DNA of 64,000 nucleotides from Mortierella alpina (GCA_029449245.1 JANATF010000016.1:588348-652347), one strand, 5' to 3'; counted from the stretch's first letter, positions 12,598 through 25,493 are shown. Numbers and translations: made by a program. The notes: generated from the letters alone by a model not told the origin.

Positions 12598-15282
12598 ATG
12601 ACCAGCCCCACTTACACCGCCCTGCCCTCAGCGGACAGTGGCGAGGCGCGGCTCGATTCACGCAGCGACCCACAGCCGCATAAGCACCACCAGGAGCTCC
12701 CGCAGTTCACTGTACGCTAGCGTTTCTTTTTTTTTTGGTTCTATGTCGCACCGATCTTCAGTCCCACCCACGGCCACTACCGGCTCTTACCTTTGTCGCT
12801 TCTTTGCGGATTGATTCGCGTTGGCTGGCTTGGCTGTTAATCTAGAATTGCACCTCCCTTCTACGACTAGTTACGCGCTGTAGGCGTCGGTATCGGTATC
12901 GGCGCGTTGCTCTGTTTCACCAACATGTACTTCGGCCTTCAGACAGGCTGGATCAGCATGATGTCCCTGCAGTCATCCCTCTTGGGGTTTGCCATCTTCA
13001 AGGCGGCCAAGCCCTATCTGAAGGTCCCCTTCACTCCTGCTGAAAACATTGTCCTCCAATCAATTGCTGTCGCCACAGGCACTATGCCCCTGGCCGCCGG
13101 TTTCGTCGGCATTATTCCAGCTCTGCAGATGCTCACCACTGAAGATAACCCCTCCGGACCCATTTTTCTGACCGCGACGGAACTTATCCTTTGGTGCCTT
13201 GCCATTGCATTCTTTGGTGTCTTTATTGCAGTGCCTTTGAGGCGACAGGTCATCATTAAGGAGAAGTTGCCCTTTCCCTCCGGTACAGCCACTGCGCAGA
13301 TGATCGGAGTGTTGCACAATACTCCTCTCGTGGTGCAAGAAGGGACTACGGCTAGTGAGCACGGCCAAGGAGCCAGTGGAAATGAGATCCGCCAGCGCCG
13401 TCATCGACCAAGGGATGTCGAGGATGCGTCTGTAGGAAGTGATGTAACAGACGAGGAGGCGTCCATCTTGCACGTAAGTCCACCTCATGCGCGTGGCGGA
13501 TTATCCTCGACAGAGAGGAAGAATTACAACAGCACGGGAACGAGCTCAGTATTGAAACCTAGAAGCCAACCGCACCAACCATCACCTTTGGGACAGATGG
13601 TTCCTATAGGCACCAGTAGCAGCAGCAGTAGCAGCAGTAGCACCAAGGGCAGTGGACAGCAGACTGCCACCGCCAGTACAGTAGAGAATGCACAAGAACA
13701 AGGGCAGGACCGCGTCGAGATTGGAGGCGAGGACGGAGAATTTACTTTGGACAAGTCGTTTTTGCAAGAGGACAACTGGCGGATCAACATGACAGCACTC
13801 GGTGTTTCCTTTACATTGTCGGGCCTGTACACAGTCCTGTCCTACTTTGTGCCCGTCATCGCGTCCATTCCGGTCTTTGATTGGCTGTCGGGATCCACGA
13901 TAGCGTTTGGGACCACTTGGCAATGGTTTTTCACGCCGTCACTCAGCTACATGGGTCAGGGCATCATCATGGGCTTCCCGACCACGGCAGCCATGTTGTT
14001 GGGATGCATTGTCGGATGGGGAATCCTTTCTCCGATAGCAACTCTCAACGAATGGGTCACGGGTCCGGTCTCGAGCTCGACCACCGGTGCGCGTGGATGG
14101 ATCTTGTGGATCTCTCTAGGGGTGATGATTGCCGAGTCGATTGTCTCGCTCTTTGGAGTCGTAATCCTCTCTTTGATCGCTCACCATCGCTATAAGGTTC
14201 GGTCTGCACGCTTTGAGGAAAGGAGGGCTCTTTTGGAGTCCCATGCAAGTCTCGACGCCGATGCGCACACGGATGCATACAGGCTGCATGATGATGAGGA
14301 CGTGGATGACGAGGACGCGCCCATTGACCAGCTGGTCCCACTCAAGGTTTGGGTCTGTGGACTGATCCTCTCTTCGGCACTCTGCCTGTACTTGATCTCG
14401 GTCGTGTTCAAGGACCAGCATATGCCCGTCTATGCCACCGTGCTGGCTCTCGTTCTTGGCTCTCTTCTCTCCATTCTCGGGGTCCGTGCTTTGGGATCAA
14501 CGGATCTTAACCCAGTGAGTGGCATTGGAAAGGTCTCTCAGTTTGTCTTTGCGGGAGTGGTACCTGGAGGCATTGTCGCCAACCTGATTGCCGGAGGCAT
14601 AGCAGAAGCTGGTGCTCAGCAGGCAGGCGACTTGATGCAGGATCTCAAAACAGGGCATCTGATGGGTGCTTCGCCCAAAGCCCAATTCTGGGGACAGCTG
14701 ATTGGCTCGGTGGCCTCAGTCTTCATTTCGACGGGTGTATACAAGATGTACTCATCCGCCTATGAACTGCCAGGGCCCTTTTTCGCGGTCCCGACGGCAA
14801 AGGTCTGGCTGGATCTCGCGCGCCTTGTGAACGGGCACTCGCTGCCTGATCACACAGTGCCCTTCATCTGGGGGTTCTCTGCTCTCTTTGCGGGGTTGAC
14901 TATCCTCACGACTGTCTATTCCGACGTGGCGTTTTTGAAGTCCAGGGACAAGCACGGCGAGCCGGTTCGTCGCCCCAAATGGATGAACTGGATCCCGTCT
15001 GGTATCTCATTCGCCATTGGCATGTATAACCTGCCCAACTTCACGCTAGCACGTTTTGTCGGCGGATTAATCTCTATTGGCTGGGACTGGCACTGCAGGC
15101 GGTATGCTGGCCATCCGGGGGCTCGCCTGGCCAACATGGGCCGTGTCTTCTTGATCATTGTCGCCTCAGGCTTCGTTCTAGGAGAGGGCACGCTGTCGAT
15201 CGTGAACCTGATGCTCAAGACGTGGAAGGTGCATTCTTGGACGTGTGCGGGCTGTTTGGAGGGGATCTGCGTGTGTAACTAG
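12598..15282 (+). CDS. OPT-family oligopeptide/metal-chelate transporter (YGL114W-like clade)
   Basis: Exons 12598-12711 and 12871-15282 join in phase to give 841 residues. The junction rebuilds PQFT-LRAVGVGIGIGALLCFTNMYFGLQTGW, the family's first conserved helix; the acceptor at 12870 was chosen because only it keeps frame. Many hydrophobic segments follow. A long Ser/Asp-rich cytosolic loop (about residues 175-290, with a Ser run) lies after PFPSGTATAQMIGVL, a conserved OPT block. Later blocks include NMTALGVSFTLSGLYTVLSYF, MGQGIIMGFPTTAAMLLGC and LPGPFFAVPTAKVWLDLARL. OPT proteins are proton-coupled importers of oligopeptides, glutathione or metal-chelate compounds at the plasma membrane or vacuole. 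The extended first loop and the PQFT motif fit the YSL-related fungal clade represented by yeast YGL114W, whose substrate is not established. The very C-terminus is Cys-rich (CAGCLEGICVC). Confidence 0.92.
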
Positions 15283-15502
15283 CCCGCCATCCTGAGTTCA
15301 ATCTATACATGAATATACCCTCGAAACCTTCATCACGTCCATGCTCTTTGATCAAGTTGTCAGAGGTGCTATGTAATATGTTTATATTCCACAAAGCTTT
15401 CACACTCTAGAGTTTTAAACAAATGTACGGTGTTGCGTGTATGTTGTGAGAATATAAAAGTGTAGGGTTGCTTAGCAAGAGCCGAAGGAGGCTATTAGGC
15501 GT

Positions 15503-18500
15503 CTACTCTGCGCGGCCCATCTGCATGATAAGGACCACCATAGCAGTCCAACCTGTGAAGGGATGGCTGCGCTGGCCATATCCTGTCTTATCGTTATACT
15601 GCTCCCACACATATCCTGTACGCTCATATTCCTAGATATCCATGGAAGAATAATGAGTGTTAAAGGCCAAACAATAAGAGATGAGGGCTAACAGTGATTG
15701 TGCAGAGAGGTTTATCGAGTGCAGATGCTGTACCTTGTAGATATTGTTGATAAGGTTGTCGCGGAGCTCATTGTAGATCTTCTTGGCCTTACCCTGGTGA
15801 GGGCCTTCGACGAAATAGTTCTATGCGCGTTTTGAAGACGGTTACAAAGTCGATCAGAATACGTCCTCCTCTTCCTCCTCCTTCACGCACTGTAAGAGGA
15901 ACACAATACTGGCAATCCTACAGTCTTTAGAGAGTGAAGCGCAAGGTAGTTCAGATTGATCCAGATCGGGCCCTTCCAGTAATTCTCTCCGGTGCCGAAA
16001 TACTCATCCCTGGCTGACAGTGATCGGATGCCATAGGGCGACCAGAGCCCTTCGGGATCGTGCATCGAGTCAAGGACTTGTCCTAGCTTCTTGGACTGTG
16101 GGTCGACGATGCCCAGTAGAACAGGGAAGAGAGATACATATCCTTCGTGATAGACATGGATGCTCTCGCCGTTGTCGTCCACGGTAAGATCGCAGTATGC
16201 AGCATGCTCCTCGCTCCAATGAAGATCTAAAATAACAAAAATAACACGTCAATACATATCCTGTAGCCCACCTAAAAGCGATGGAAAAGCACAAGCAACT
16301 GTAATTACCATCCACATTCGCGACAATTGCCTTGTAGTGGTCCTCATATTCCTCTGCATCATCCTCCTCTCCAACAATTTTGGCAATCTTCTCGAGTCGC
16401 TTGCTCATAAAGCCGATCCAAGACAGCATATCGACATGCAATTCCGCGACACTTGGCTGGGCTGACCTTGGGTAATCATCCAGTCCAGAGGTGAGTGTGT
16501 GGGTCATGGTACGGCCTCGCCACCGGTAGCCCTCAACGCGCGACCGCGATTGGCGGCCATACTCGCGAATTCCGCCCTGCATGGTCCGTCGCATCCAGTA
16601 GTAGTTGGCGCGCAGTTTGGGGTAGAGCTTGGAAAGGAACTCTTGAGAGAGAGCTGGATTCAGCAGCCGCATATTGCTGACATCTGCCTTTGCGGCCATG
16701 TCCTCGCCAAGGGCGTCGACCGCAAAAACGCTCGACACATTCTGCAGGCGATCCAGATACAAACTTATGGCTTGAACGAGCGTTGGGGGATTGGCGTGCT
16801 CGGGATATTGGACTTGAAACTCTGCAGGAACGCGACTTCTCGCCTCCTCACCCAGAATCTGCTCTCTCTGAATCCAGCCATCTTTATCCTGTCGATTGTA
16901 CCAGCTCTCAATAATCTCTAAGCTAAGGGTATACAATTATAGAACGCAGTGTTTTGTGACAGGATTAGTGTCGTTTCTGCAGCGTTTGTTTGCATTAAAG
17001 GAGAAACGTAGGTCTATCTCACCTTAGATCATTGTCCCACTGGCCAATCAGAGTCTGGTGGAAGCCTTCATCCCAATAGAAGCCGCGAGGAAAGAAGGAG
17101 CGAGAAGGGACAGCTGAAAATAGGGATGCAGGTTCGGTCACTTGAGGACTTGGATTGGGACGGCGTGCAACAGGACCTTCCAGATGATCGTACTGGCCAT
17201 CCTCATACGTAGGTGACTCATCCACGATGGACGATCCATAAAAGTATCTAGTGCAATAACTGGTGTCAGCATTTCCCCCTTGAAGCAGGTTAGTCAGCAT
17301 TAATCGCAGAGCAGAGCGACTTACCCAATGCCTCCGATGAGATTGCTCATGGTGGCCTTGGCAAAATCGACCATTGACTCTGTGTATCCGTGCTTCTTGA
17401 GATGGAATGTCTCCTCGAAGCGCTTGTCGAATGCGACGACCGCCTTCCCGAGCTCGTGAGTAATCGTTTCGCTTGTCATTAAGTTTGGCGAGGATGCCGA
17501 TGCGAATCTGATCTCGAACTAGTTTTGCAGACAGCAGATACTAGCAAGTTAGTTTCCCAGGATATCCAGGTTTCTGAAGCATCATTTTTCTGGTCTCTTT
17601 GCTAAAGAGAATGATATACCTCAAACTCCGCGTCGTAGTGCATTTGGAAGATCATGAGGTTTGGATGTTCTCCGAAAAACTGGCCAGGCAGCGAATATAA
17701 CTCCTTGGGTGGGACATCTGTGCGTCCTGATTGCTGTATCAACTGAGCACCATGAACCATGATCTCTCTAGCAAAGTCTGCGGGTGCGATCGTAGTGACA
17801 GATTAACGCACAGTCCGTGGAAGCTACTTCGCTGGTAGAGGACTTCATCGCCTTCTACTTACCTTTGACTCGCCAGATTGTTCCTTTGGGGACCGCAGCA
17901 CCGGAGAAATGGATAGGATCCGCCTTGTTTTTTCCCTTGGCTATTGTCATCAATCCGCAGCCTAGTCAACTTCATGAGGTATCCTCTCATTGTCCAGGGC
18001 GCGACGAGATCAACTTACTCTGCTCCAAAGTGATATCAAATTCGCCGAGGTCTTTGGTGATTCCATGTATCTGAGGTGGTGATTGGAGATTCTATGGCAG
18101 ACGGAGAGGCAGCGGTCAGCATAAGCTCACCAGTCTTCAATGTCCTGTAACAACTATTGAGAAAACAAAGAGCGCTAGAGGCAAGAGCTGCTTACAAAGT
18201 TGCTTGGGTCCAGCTTGAATCGCCCTTCACCATCCAGTCCGACATAGTACATGGCAGAAATGGTCATGGGCTCTTCTATGTACAAAGAGTGAGATCAAGA
18301 CTGTAAGACATCGATGTCGCCCTTTTTTTTCCAATGCAACATGGTTCGCGTGAAGGGCAGTACCATCGCGAATGGGCTTTCCTGAGATCCTGGCTCCCCA
18401 GGAGCCGCCTGATAGGCAGAGACGAGATCCATCAAGGTTAGTGTCGACGAAAAGTATACGGCATATGAACCTGGGGGTTCAGATAGCACTCGTTTTCACT

Positions 18501-19066
18501 CCTAAGGTCCCTCCTACCATGTTCTCCTCCAGAAACTTTAATAAACTCGGTCGTCAGTTCGACATTGTTGCGGGTATCCTTCAGCTGCTGGACTCCGAAG
18601 TTACGGCCATCATGCTTGAGCCATCCGTACTTTTCAAAGCCGTCGCGTTCTTCACATCCGTGGCGGATATCTATATGCGATGAACAAACGAGAGAATCAG
18701 CCCCAGAGCTGCTGCGCGCGTTCACTGCCATTCCCATGTGTCTTTCAACTTACTGTCCACGCCTGAATAATCCTGTGTCCCATGCCACATCAACCCCGTC
18801 AACAAAGGCTCTGACACACGAGCGCGGGTGCCAAAGTACAAGTTTGGCCGGTAGATTCCCCAGAACAGACTCTGATTCTGGGCCGCAGCAGCTGAAAGTG
18901 AAGAGATGTGGTTGAGGTGGCTGTTCATGGCGATGCTGTCCAGGAACGAGCCAGGCGCGTCGAGCGAGGGATCGGCGCTCGCTGATCCTGCAGCGAGAAT
19001 CGAGGCGCCCACGAGGGCGATGACGAAGGATGAGCCGCTCCGGGCCGTTGTCCTCTGTCTGTCCAT
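15503..19066 (-). CDS. CWH41: ER mannosyl-oligosaccharide glucosidase (glucosidase I, GH63)
   Basis: Thirteen exons on the minus strand (15503-15631, 15734-15820, 15922-16226, 16309-16922, 17023-17247, 17325-17518, 17620-17777, 17863-17940, 18019-18091, 18196-18275, 18364-18408, 18518-18670, 18754-19066) join in phase to 817 residues. Family landmarks occur in order: [90 protein letters not shown] (~590), [16 protein letters not shown] (~730) and YVWEQYN near the end, which carries the acidic residue expected in the catalytic centre. A hydrophobic N-terminal segment (14-31) serves as signal or anchor. The enzyme removes the terminal alpha-1,2-glucose from Glc3Man9GlcNAc2 on new glycoproteins in the ER. 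The small exon 18364-18408 (45 nt) is essential; reading through the flanking introns loses the [12 protein letters not shown] motif. Confidence 0.95.
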
Positions 19067-22000
19067 CTGTGGTGCGGTGAGGGTATGGTGAGGGTATGGG
19101 CGAGGACGAAAGATGGGTTGAGCAGACGCAAGTTGCGGGTGCATCCTGGCAGCCTAGAAAATTGCCCCAGAACCACAGTCACCCTCGCTCGGCCTCCTCT
19201 CTTCTGCCCCACCATGGCGTCAAGCTTTCTACAGACCCAGCCACCACTGACTTCATCGCTCGCCATCGCTGCCGCTCGCTGCTTTCAGGTTAGTTCAAGT
19301 CTGGGTCGAGCACAAAGGAGCCCTCATCCATGGTGGTCTGTTCTCAAGACAACACAAATGGACAGCTTCAGCTGGTCTAGTGATGAGATGGTGGCGTTTA
19401 ACTGCATAGCAATCCATTGAAGCTTTTGCTCCATGTCCACTGTCAAGCATGTTCCTCCTCCAGACCCACCCTTCGTCCCCTTCCTTTGTCCCCTTCCTAT
19501 GTCCCCTTCCTTCGTCCCCTCCATTCACGCTGTTTCTACCTCTCGCAAGTTGGGCGTGCTAGTGGGGTAAAAGCCGCGTTTGACTTTTCCACGTTGTGGC
19601 GATACAAGTGCAGTCAGGGTTGGGGGATGACCTGAGGCTAAACTGCGGTACTGGGACGGTAAAGCCTGATCCTCGGAAGTGGCGAGAGGCGAATCGAACA
19701 TCTAGGCTGTGCGCGACAATAGGAGAAGGGGGGGGGGAGGGCGACCTAAAGCGCCAAGCGTCGAGCGAAAAGGTTGAACGCGCTTGCCTGTGTGTTGTAC
19801 GTAATGCCGCATTGAATATGCCTAAAGTTGAGAGGGGAGAGGCGAGGCTGTGCAACACCGGCAGCGTCGCCGAAATGCGCGCAGAGCATTGTGTGCACTC
19901 CGTGCCGCGCTGTTTTTAGCCTCTTAGTGCGAGTACCTCCCGACACTGACACCACTGCAGCACTGCATGGCGTGTGTCCCGCGTGGATGAGGAGCCGGTA
20001 CGGCCGCAGTAATGTGTAGCGAACGAGCTACTGCGGTCTTAATGTCTTGGTTGCGGTTCACCTGGAAGAGGGAAGAAATAGACAGCACTAGAATACGCCG
20101 GTGATGTAGTCAAAGTGATGATGCAGAAAATGGAGCGGATCGGGGTGGGCAGCATGCACGCCTTTGCGGGTGCGAATCGGTTTTTCCTCTTTTCCGCGTT
20201 CGCTAGTCTGGTCGGGGGTAGGAAGGGCCATTCCCCCGAAAGGGCGTTTTGGTTGCTTCCAAACTTAGCCACGCTCCCAAGGGGAATGTTGACATGAGAG
20301 CACGGTGCAGTCAGCAGAGAGCACATGAACACAAGCAGCCATTCTACTCCTCCTGTCTCTATCGCAACAATACAACGATCACCCTCCCAGGATCTCCCCT
20401 GCTTTTACGCCACACTCGCACCGCACACATGGCCGTCGTGTATGAACAATAATGTAGACAGGGGCGCTTTCATGCAATATTGACTGATTGGGCATGAAAT
20501 GCCAGAGGAGCCCAGCCCCGCTGCCTCGGCACCATTCCTCTCTTGGCCGCGCTGGTGGAGGCGGAATAACTCTTGGAAATGCTTTACACGGGTCTGGTAC
20601 ACTCGGGCAGAAGCTGGACCGAATTCAGGCGGAACCAAAGGAAGAAAATAAGGGACACACACACGGAGGCAGAGCGCAATCGTCGAAAGTCTTGGCGTTT
20701 TTAGGTTTGCCAAGAGTTTTTTTTTTTCTTCTCGGTGTCACACAGAGCAGCAAAGACAGAGAGCAGAGACAAGCGTGCAATTGCAATTGAGAGCCAGTCA
20801 ATACAGATACGTCTTGGCAAAACAGACATATCGAGGGACAATCGCAATGCCAAGACTTTGCCCTTTTTTTTTCCCTGACCCTGCTTGCCTCGCGTGCAAT
20901 CACACACGCCTCCCATATCTCATCTATCTCTCACACGGTCTGGCTTCTAGCCCGGTCATTATTCGGGTGATACATGGATATAGGGCAATAGAGTGCCGTT
21001 GCGCGTAGATGTCATTACTCGCTGTAACTGGGGAACGGGGGGCAGAAGAGAGGGTGCCAGGTATCCTCCTCCTCATACGACGGTACTGTAATACTGTACT
21101 GTAAAAAGCAGGTGTTGCTATTCATTTTGGCAAGAGGAGCACGATATGTTTGTTATCCTAGATACTATGTTATACAAACCCCGGATGCATATTCCGCCAC
21201 CCATCCATTCGCTGGTTCAGACTGTTATGCGATTTTATTTCATTTCAATCCTTGTCAGTGTTGAAGCGCGCCAAATGCTCATAACGTCTCTGTGCCATTG
21301 CCAAGAGATTGTCTGCTCGTGCCAAGAGTCTTGCTCCCTTTTGTCCGATCCCGCCCACCTAGCGGTCACCTCCACTCGCTTCGTTTCGTCTCTTCACAGA
21401 CGGTGATGGGGGGTTTCCTTACTTTGATCCCCTTTTTCCTCCTCGGAGTACGTATCGTGGTACCACGGCCGTTTCCAAGACCCGAAGGTCATGCAGGTCT
21501 ACTGTGAGAGTCGACGGTAGCCTCGGAGCCAGCTTGCTAGATCAGTAGAGTCGACGGGTCCTTCTTGTATTACTATACTTTACTTTCTATATCGTTCATA
21601 CAAGAGAGAGCTGGGGAAAAGGCAGCAGCTGTTATCGGGCACATCAGAGAACAATCACAGGTGGAGATGAGATTCGAGTTGCACTTGAAGCAAGGCAAGG
21701 CAGTGCGCAAGTCATATGCGGGGAGGGGTGCGGAGGAGTGTGTCTAGGTTGTTGTGTGCAGTAGGGTACTGTAAAAATAGATGGCATTCAAACAGCTCCC
21801 TCGCGAGGCAGAGGTATGTGACAGCATGAGGGGGAAAAAAGGGTGTGGGTGTGTGAGGGCGGTGGACGTGCGCTGGTGGACGACGACAATATAGCGGCCA
21901 CAGTCAACAGCGAGCGTGAGCAGTATTGTAAAAGAAAAACGAGGGCATTGAATCCGCGCACTGTGTGGGACACTGGCATATACGACTGAGTACGTATTTC

Positions 22001-22271
22001 AATTGAGTCAGCAGCAAGGGACGATCGCAGCCCCTCTGTCGCCCCATTTACTTTGTTCCTCGCAGTGTTATAAAAAGCGGCCGCCATCGCCCGTCTGCCT
22101 CCCGTTCTCTCCATCTTCATCGCTATCTCTCGCTCTTACTCTCTCTCGCTTGCTTTTCTCTCTTGCGCTTCGCTCTTGCCTCTCGATATCAACGCAGCAA
22201 CACCTCCACATCCATACATTCATATCGCACACTCGTCCTCGCATCCCACACACTCTACAGCACATCATATC
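19067..22271. other. Large divergent intergenic region, GH63 to C2H2 factor
   Basis: This 3.2-kb stretch lies between two divergently transcribed genes and must hold both promoters. Seen in it: short direct repeats of a TTCCTTTGTCCCC-like unit (19460-19518); a G-run (19729-19738); repeated GTACTGTA elements (21083-21103); a T-run (20717-20728); and a pyrimidine-rich block (22090-22180) just before the C2H2 gene. Open frames here are short and lack coding character. The length is unusual beside the ~0.3-0.9 kb spacers elsewhere in the gene-rich part. Confidence 0.45.
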
Positions 22272-23513
22272 ATGCAGGTTCATCCCCCCGCGGCCTTCAA
22301 CTACAGCTCCACCTTCACACAACACCCCTACAACCCAGACATGTTTGCTGCCCCCTCCCCACAACAGGCTTCGGCCCAGTACATCCTCAGCTCCCAGCCT
22401 GAACAGCAGCCACAGCAACCACAGCAACCGCAGCAGGGCTCCGAGGACATGTTCTTTGCCCTCGAGAGGCTGCTGATGGGCATCTCTCCCTTCCCGCCCT
22501 CGATCCCTACACTCGCAAAGCCCACCTGCCCTTCGCTCGACGACCAGCTCCTGGCTGAAATCTCATCCTCTTCGCCTGCCATCCCCTCCATCGTCCTCAA
22601 CGAACAGTCTCTGGATTTGCTCCAGCAGTTTTACCAGAGCCAGGACCAGTTCCAGCAGCACCAGCACCAGAGCCATGACCAGTCCGACTGCTCCTCCACT
22701 TCCAGATCGGCCTCTCCTCCATCGTCTCCCTACAGCTACGCCTCCTCTTTGGTTTCGTCGCCTGCTCTGCCTCTGCTGGATCACAGCGTCAGCACATCCA
22801 TGAACGAGCCCTTCTGGATCACGTCCAGCGACAACACCTCCTTTGGCGCTCCCGTCATGGTCGCACAGCAGCAACAACAACAGCAGCAGCCTCAAGACTG
22901 GGACGTCTCGCTCCTTGACCAGATGAGCCTGCCACTGACAATGACTGGCCTTGAGAACTACGTAACCCCCTCAGCGACCGAGAACAACAATGGTGCCTCT
23001 TTCATGATCCAGCAGCACACTGGCCAGCTTGCCCAGACAACTTCGTCTCTCAAGCAGGCCACGTCCTCCAAAAAGGTCAAGACCCACCACCGCCGCTCCT
23101 CTTCCTCGTGCTCTGCCTTGTCTGCCTACGAGTCCACTGCTAGCCGTGAACACCGCGCCTCGTCCATCTCCTCCATGTGCTCTGCCACCTCAACGGCCTC
23201 GTCAATGGGCAACAACTCCCGCTCTGTCAAGTCCTATGCCTGCCCGACCTGTACCAAGCCCTTCCCTACTCGCACGCAGCTCAAGTCCCACATGGCCATC
23301 CACACCGACTCTTTCCCCTTTCCCTGTCTCTATGCCGGCTGCGAACTCCACTTCAAGCGCAAGCACGACCTGAGAAGACATGTGGATGCCAAGCACGCGC
23401 TCGTCAAGAAGTACCTCTGCACTGGTGGCTGTGGTGAGGGGTTTGGTCGTCGCGACCAGATGGTCCGCCACTTGAGACGCGGTACCTGCGGTCAAGGTTT
23501 CCAGACCGAGTGA
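22272..23513 (+). CDS. C2H2 zinc-finger transcription factor, Crz1-like finger arrangement
   Basis: A single exon of 413 codons; the ATG at 22272 is the first real start in a frame open further upstream. About 320 N-terminal residues are Ser-, Pro- and Gln-rich and likely disordered or activating. Three fingers sit at the C-terminus (~321-407). Finger 1 is YACPTC...HMAIH (C-x2-C-x12-H-x3-H). Finger 2 is FPCLYAGC...HVDAKH (C-x4-C-x12-H-x4-H). Finger 3 is YLCTGGCGEGFGRRDQMVRH followed by a Cys in place of the last His (C2HC). Two regular fingers plus a third with a terminal Cys resembles calcineurin-responsive Crz1 factors, but no clear PxIxIT calcineurin-docking motif is visible, so the assignment is tentative. 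AATAAA-like sequence follows at ~23670. The preceding 3.2-kb region would suit a heavily regulated gene. Confidence 0.85.
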   Translation: MQVHPPAAFNYSSTFTQHPYNPDMFAAPSPQQASAQYILSSQPEQQPQQPQQPQQGSEDMFFALERLLMGISPFPPSIPTLAKPTCPSLDDQLLAEISSSSPAIPSIVLNEQSLDLLQQFYQSQDQFQQHQHQSHDQSDCSSTSRSASPPSSPYSYASSLVSSPALPLLDHSVSTSMNEPFWITSSDNTSFGAPVMVAQQQQQQQQPQDWDVSLLDQMSLPLTMTGLENYVTPSATENNNGASFMIQQHTGQLAQTTSSLKQATSSKKVKTHHRRSSSSCSALSAYESTASREHRASSISSMCSATSTASSMGNNSRSVKSYACPTCTKPFPTRTQLKSHMAIHTDSFPFPCLYAGCELHFKRKHDLRRHVDAKHALVKKYLCTGGCGEGFGRRDQMVRHLRRGTCGQGFQTE

Positions 23514-23929
23514 AGCACCGTCTCTTCTTCGCACTCTTGATCCCCTCACCTTTTGTCCTCATCTGCTCATTGATTCCCTTTACCGTAAAACAAACCCTTG
23601 TACATCATCCCAATTGTAGCAAAAAACCAACAACCTTGACAGTAGCAAAGTGCTTGCTTCCTCGTGTATAATAAAAGCCCCATCTCGCTCAAGCATATAC
23701 AACATTACAGACCATTTTTCATTTTCATGTGTGCAGTGCAGTACCACAAATTGCTTGAAGACGGAGCGGCTCGTAAAATAGGGTGGCTGCGTCGATGGAT
23801 CCATTGCTGTGCGCCCGTGAGCAATTCCTATACCACATGCAGATTGAGAGTGCAACTCCCCCTCCTTCTATATCAATTAGTCAACGCTGCAGCTGGTTTT
23901 ATGCCGAGTTGGGTGGATTATGTTTTTAT
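23514..23929. other. Convergent intergenic region (3' UTRs)
   Basis: This 416-bp spacer separates the C2H2 factor and the type-II membrane protein. An ATAATAAAAG at ~23668-23678 is a candidate polyadenylation signal for the plus-strand gene. Nothing else was recognised. Confidence 0.5.
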
Positions 23930-25160
23930 TTACAAGACTTCTGGTAGAGTGCTGTGCCATTCTGGCCAGGGCAAGGCGGGTATGTCTTGGGCGTCGTATG
24001 TCGGATGAACGTACCAAGATTGATGGCGTCGATCCTCTTTGGGTCGATCCCAAAGCTCATAGTCAGGATGCTCCGCATCCTTGAGCGGGTCATTGAATGC
24101 TTGGCGAAGATACCGGATTTGCCAGTTTAGCATTGGCGCATCGTGTTGAATGCCATTCAGTATATTAGACAGCGGTTGATAGTCGTTGAACTTTGGCTGG
24201 AATTTGATCATGAGCATGTCGCTGTCAAACGCGCTAGCGTCCGAGAAGCAGCCCACGGTTCTGTTCAAATGATCGAACAGCTCTGCAACAAGGAAGACGA
24301 GAGAAAGAGAGAGAGAGAGAGAAGGAGAGAGAGAGAAGAGAAGGGAGAGTGAGTGAGCAAGATAGAAGGGTTTTGAAGCACCAACAAACTGCCGTTGAAG
24401 GATAGAGAATGAATTCTTTACCTAATCCAGTTTGAATGGCGATAATGGGGTCTCTAGCAGAGCTGAAGTACACATTGTTGTCCCAGACGACGTCAGTCCT
24501 CAGCAATCCAACCGAGTGGGCCGCCAGTAGCTTCACAGTCTCGGGATGATGCGAATTGTATCCGTTATCCATTTCCTTGAGCGCGTACTTCTTGACGTCG
24601 TAGACATGCACCTTGCGACTATAAGGCAAAACAACCTTGACAGGCTCCTCGTGGTTATAGAACCGCACCCACACATCGCGGTCTTGAAACGGCTTAAGCG
24701 TCGTTGGAAGCAGGACCCAGGTCATGGTGAGTGCCAAGAGACTGAGCGGGATCAGGACACGTCGACCCGAGCAACTGGAAGAGTGGCTAGCCTCCTGGGA
24801 GAGCTTCCTGCCGCCAAAGCTGGACGTGTGAAAAGGGTTGTGGTAGTCATCACTGGAGGGAACGCCCCGGTAGGAGTTGTCTCTGAGCCGCTGGATGCTT
24901 TTGCGGATGAGGCTGACACCCTTGCGCGTGAGCTGGATGAAAAGTGTAGGCCAGTGGTTTATGGTAGGGATGTGGATGCTATAGTGTTGCTGCTGCGGGT
25001 GATGCTGCGGTTGCGATTGCTGAAATGGGTTAGGGGATCGGGCTGTGGCAGAGGTGAGATTAACCGACTCTGAGCCCATGTCGTTTATGTCGAGAGTGGT
25101 CGACTCTGCGTCGTGCCGCGATCTGCGGGTATGAGAGGTATCTACGTCGGTATCTGCCAT
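23930..25160 (-). CDS. Unknown type-II membrane protein (possible secretory-pathway enzyme)
   Basis: Two exons (24422-25160 and 23930-24282, complement) join in phase to 363 residues. I do not recognise the family. Visible features are: a cytosolic, Asp/Ser-rich then Gln/His-rich N-terminal tail; one hydrophobic segment (~148-170, VLIPLSLLALTMTWVLLP) preceded by Arg-Arg, giving a type-II topology; and a lumenal domain of ~190 residues beginning DVWVRFYNHEEPVKVVLPYSR and ending in an aromatic-rich stretch (HQSWYVHP, LPWPEWHSTLPEVL). The topology resembles Golgi glycosyltransferases, but no DxD-centred nucleotide-sugar site stands out. The intron (24283-24421) contains a GA-rich microsatellite. 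No function is assigned. Confidence 0.75.
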
Positions 25161-25493
25161 AGAGTTTGTCGTTCGGATGGGTTGTTGATGGGAATGGAAG
25201 CTTGCGTATTTGTATAGATGCCAAATGTGAGCCCACTAGCAAATACGCTTCGAACTCTGTTGTCCCGTTGAAGGCTGACACTCCTGTCGGACAACAAAAG
25301 CCCGTTTTTGCCCTCTGTGTTCGTTGGCGCCTGATAATGATGACACGTTTTAATAGTACAACAGAAAAGTAGGACAAAACTCAATTGCTGGCAGCAAGAC
25401 GATGGGCCACGTACTTCCAGCCAAGGACAGAATATATACGAAACGAGAGTAAGAATTTGAGTAGAAGAAAGAACTGCAGCAGCCCTGACAGTG
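25161..25493. other. Intergenic region between two minus-strand genes
   Basis: This 333-bp spacer lies downstream of the Pumilio gene and upstream of the type-II membrane protein, whose promoter should be here. No distinct element was recognised. Confidence 0.4.

Noticed and set aside
18295-18489. Reading straight through 18364-18489 in the GH63 gene
   Set aside because: That frame stops and loses the family motif; using the acceptor at 18409-18410 and donor at 18362-18363 restores [12 protein letters not shown] and phase.
22176-22271. Extending the C2H2 factor upstream to 22176
   Set aside because: The extension starts at a TTG, not ATG; 22272 is the first ATG in frame.
24300-24348. GA microsatellite as a coding repeat
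   Set aside because: It falls inside the intron of the type-II membrane protein gene, between good splice sites.
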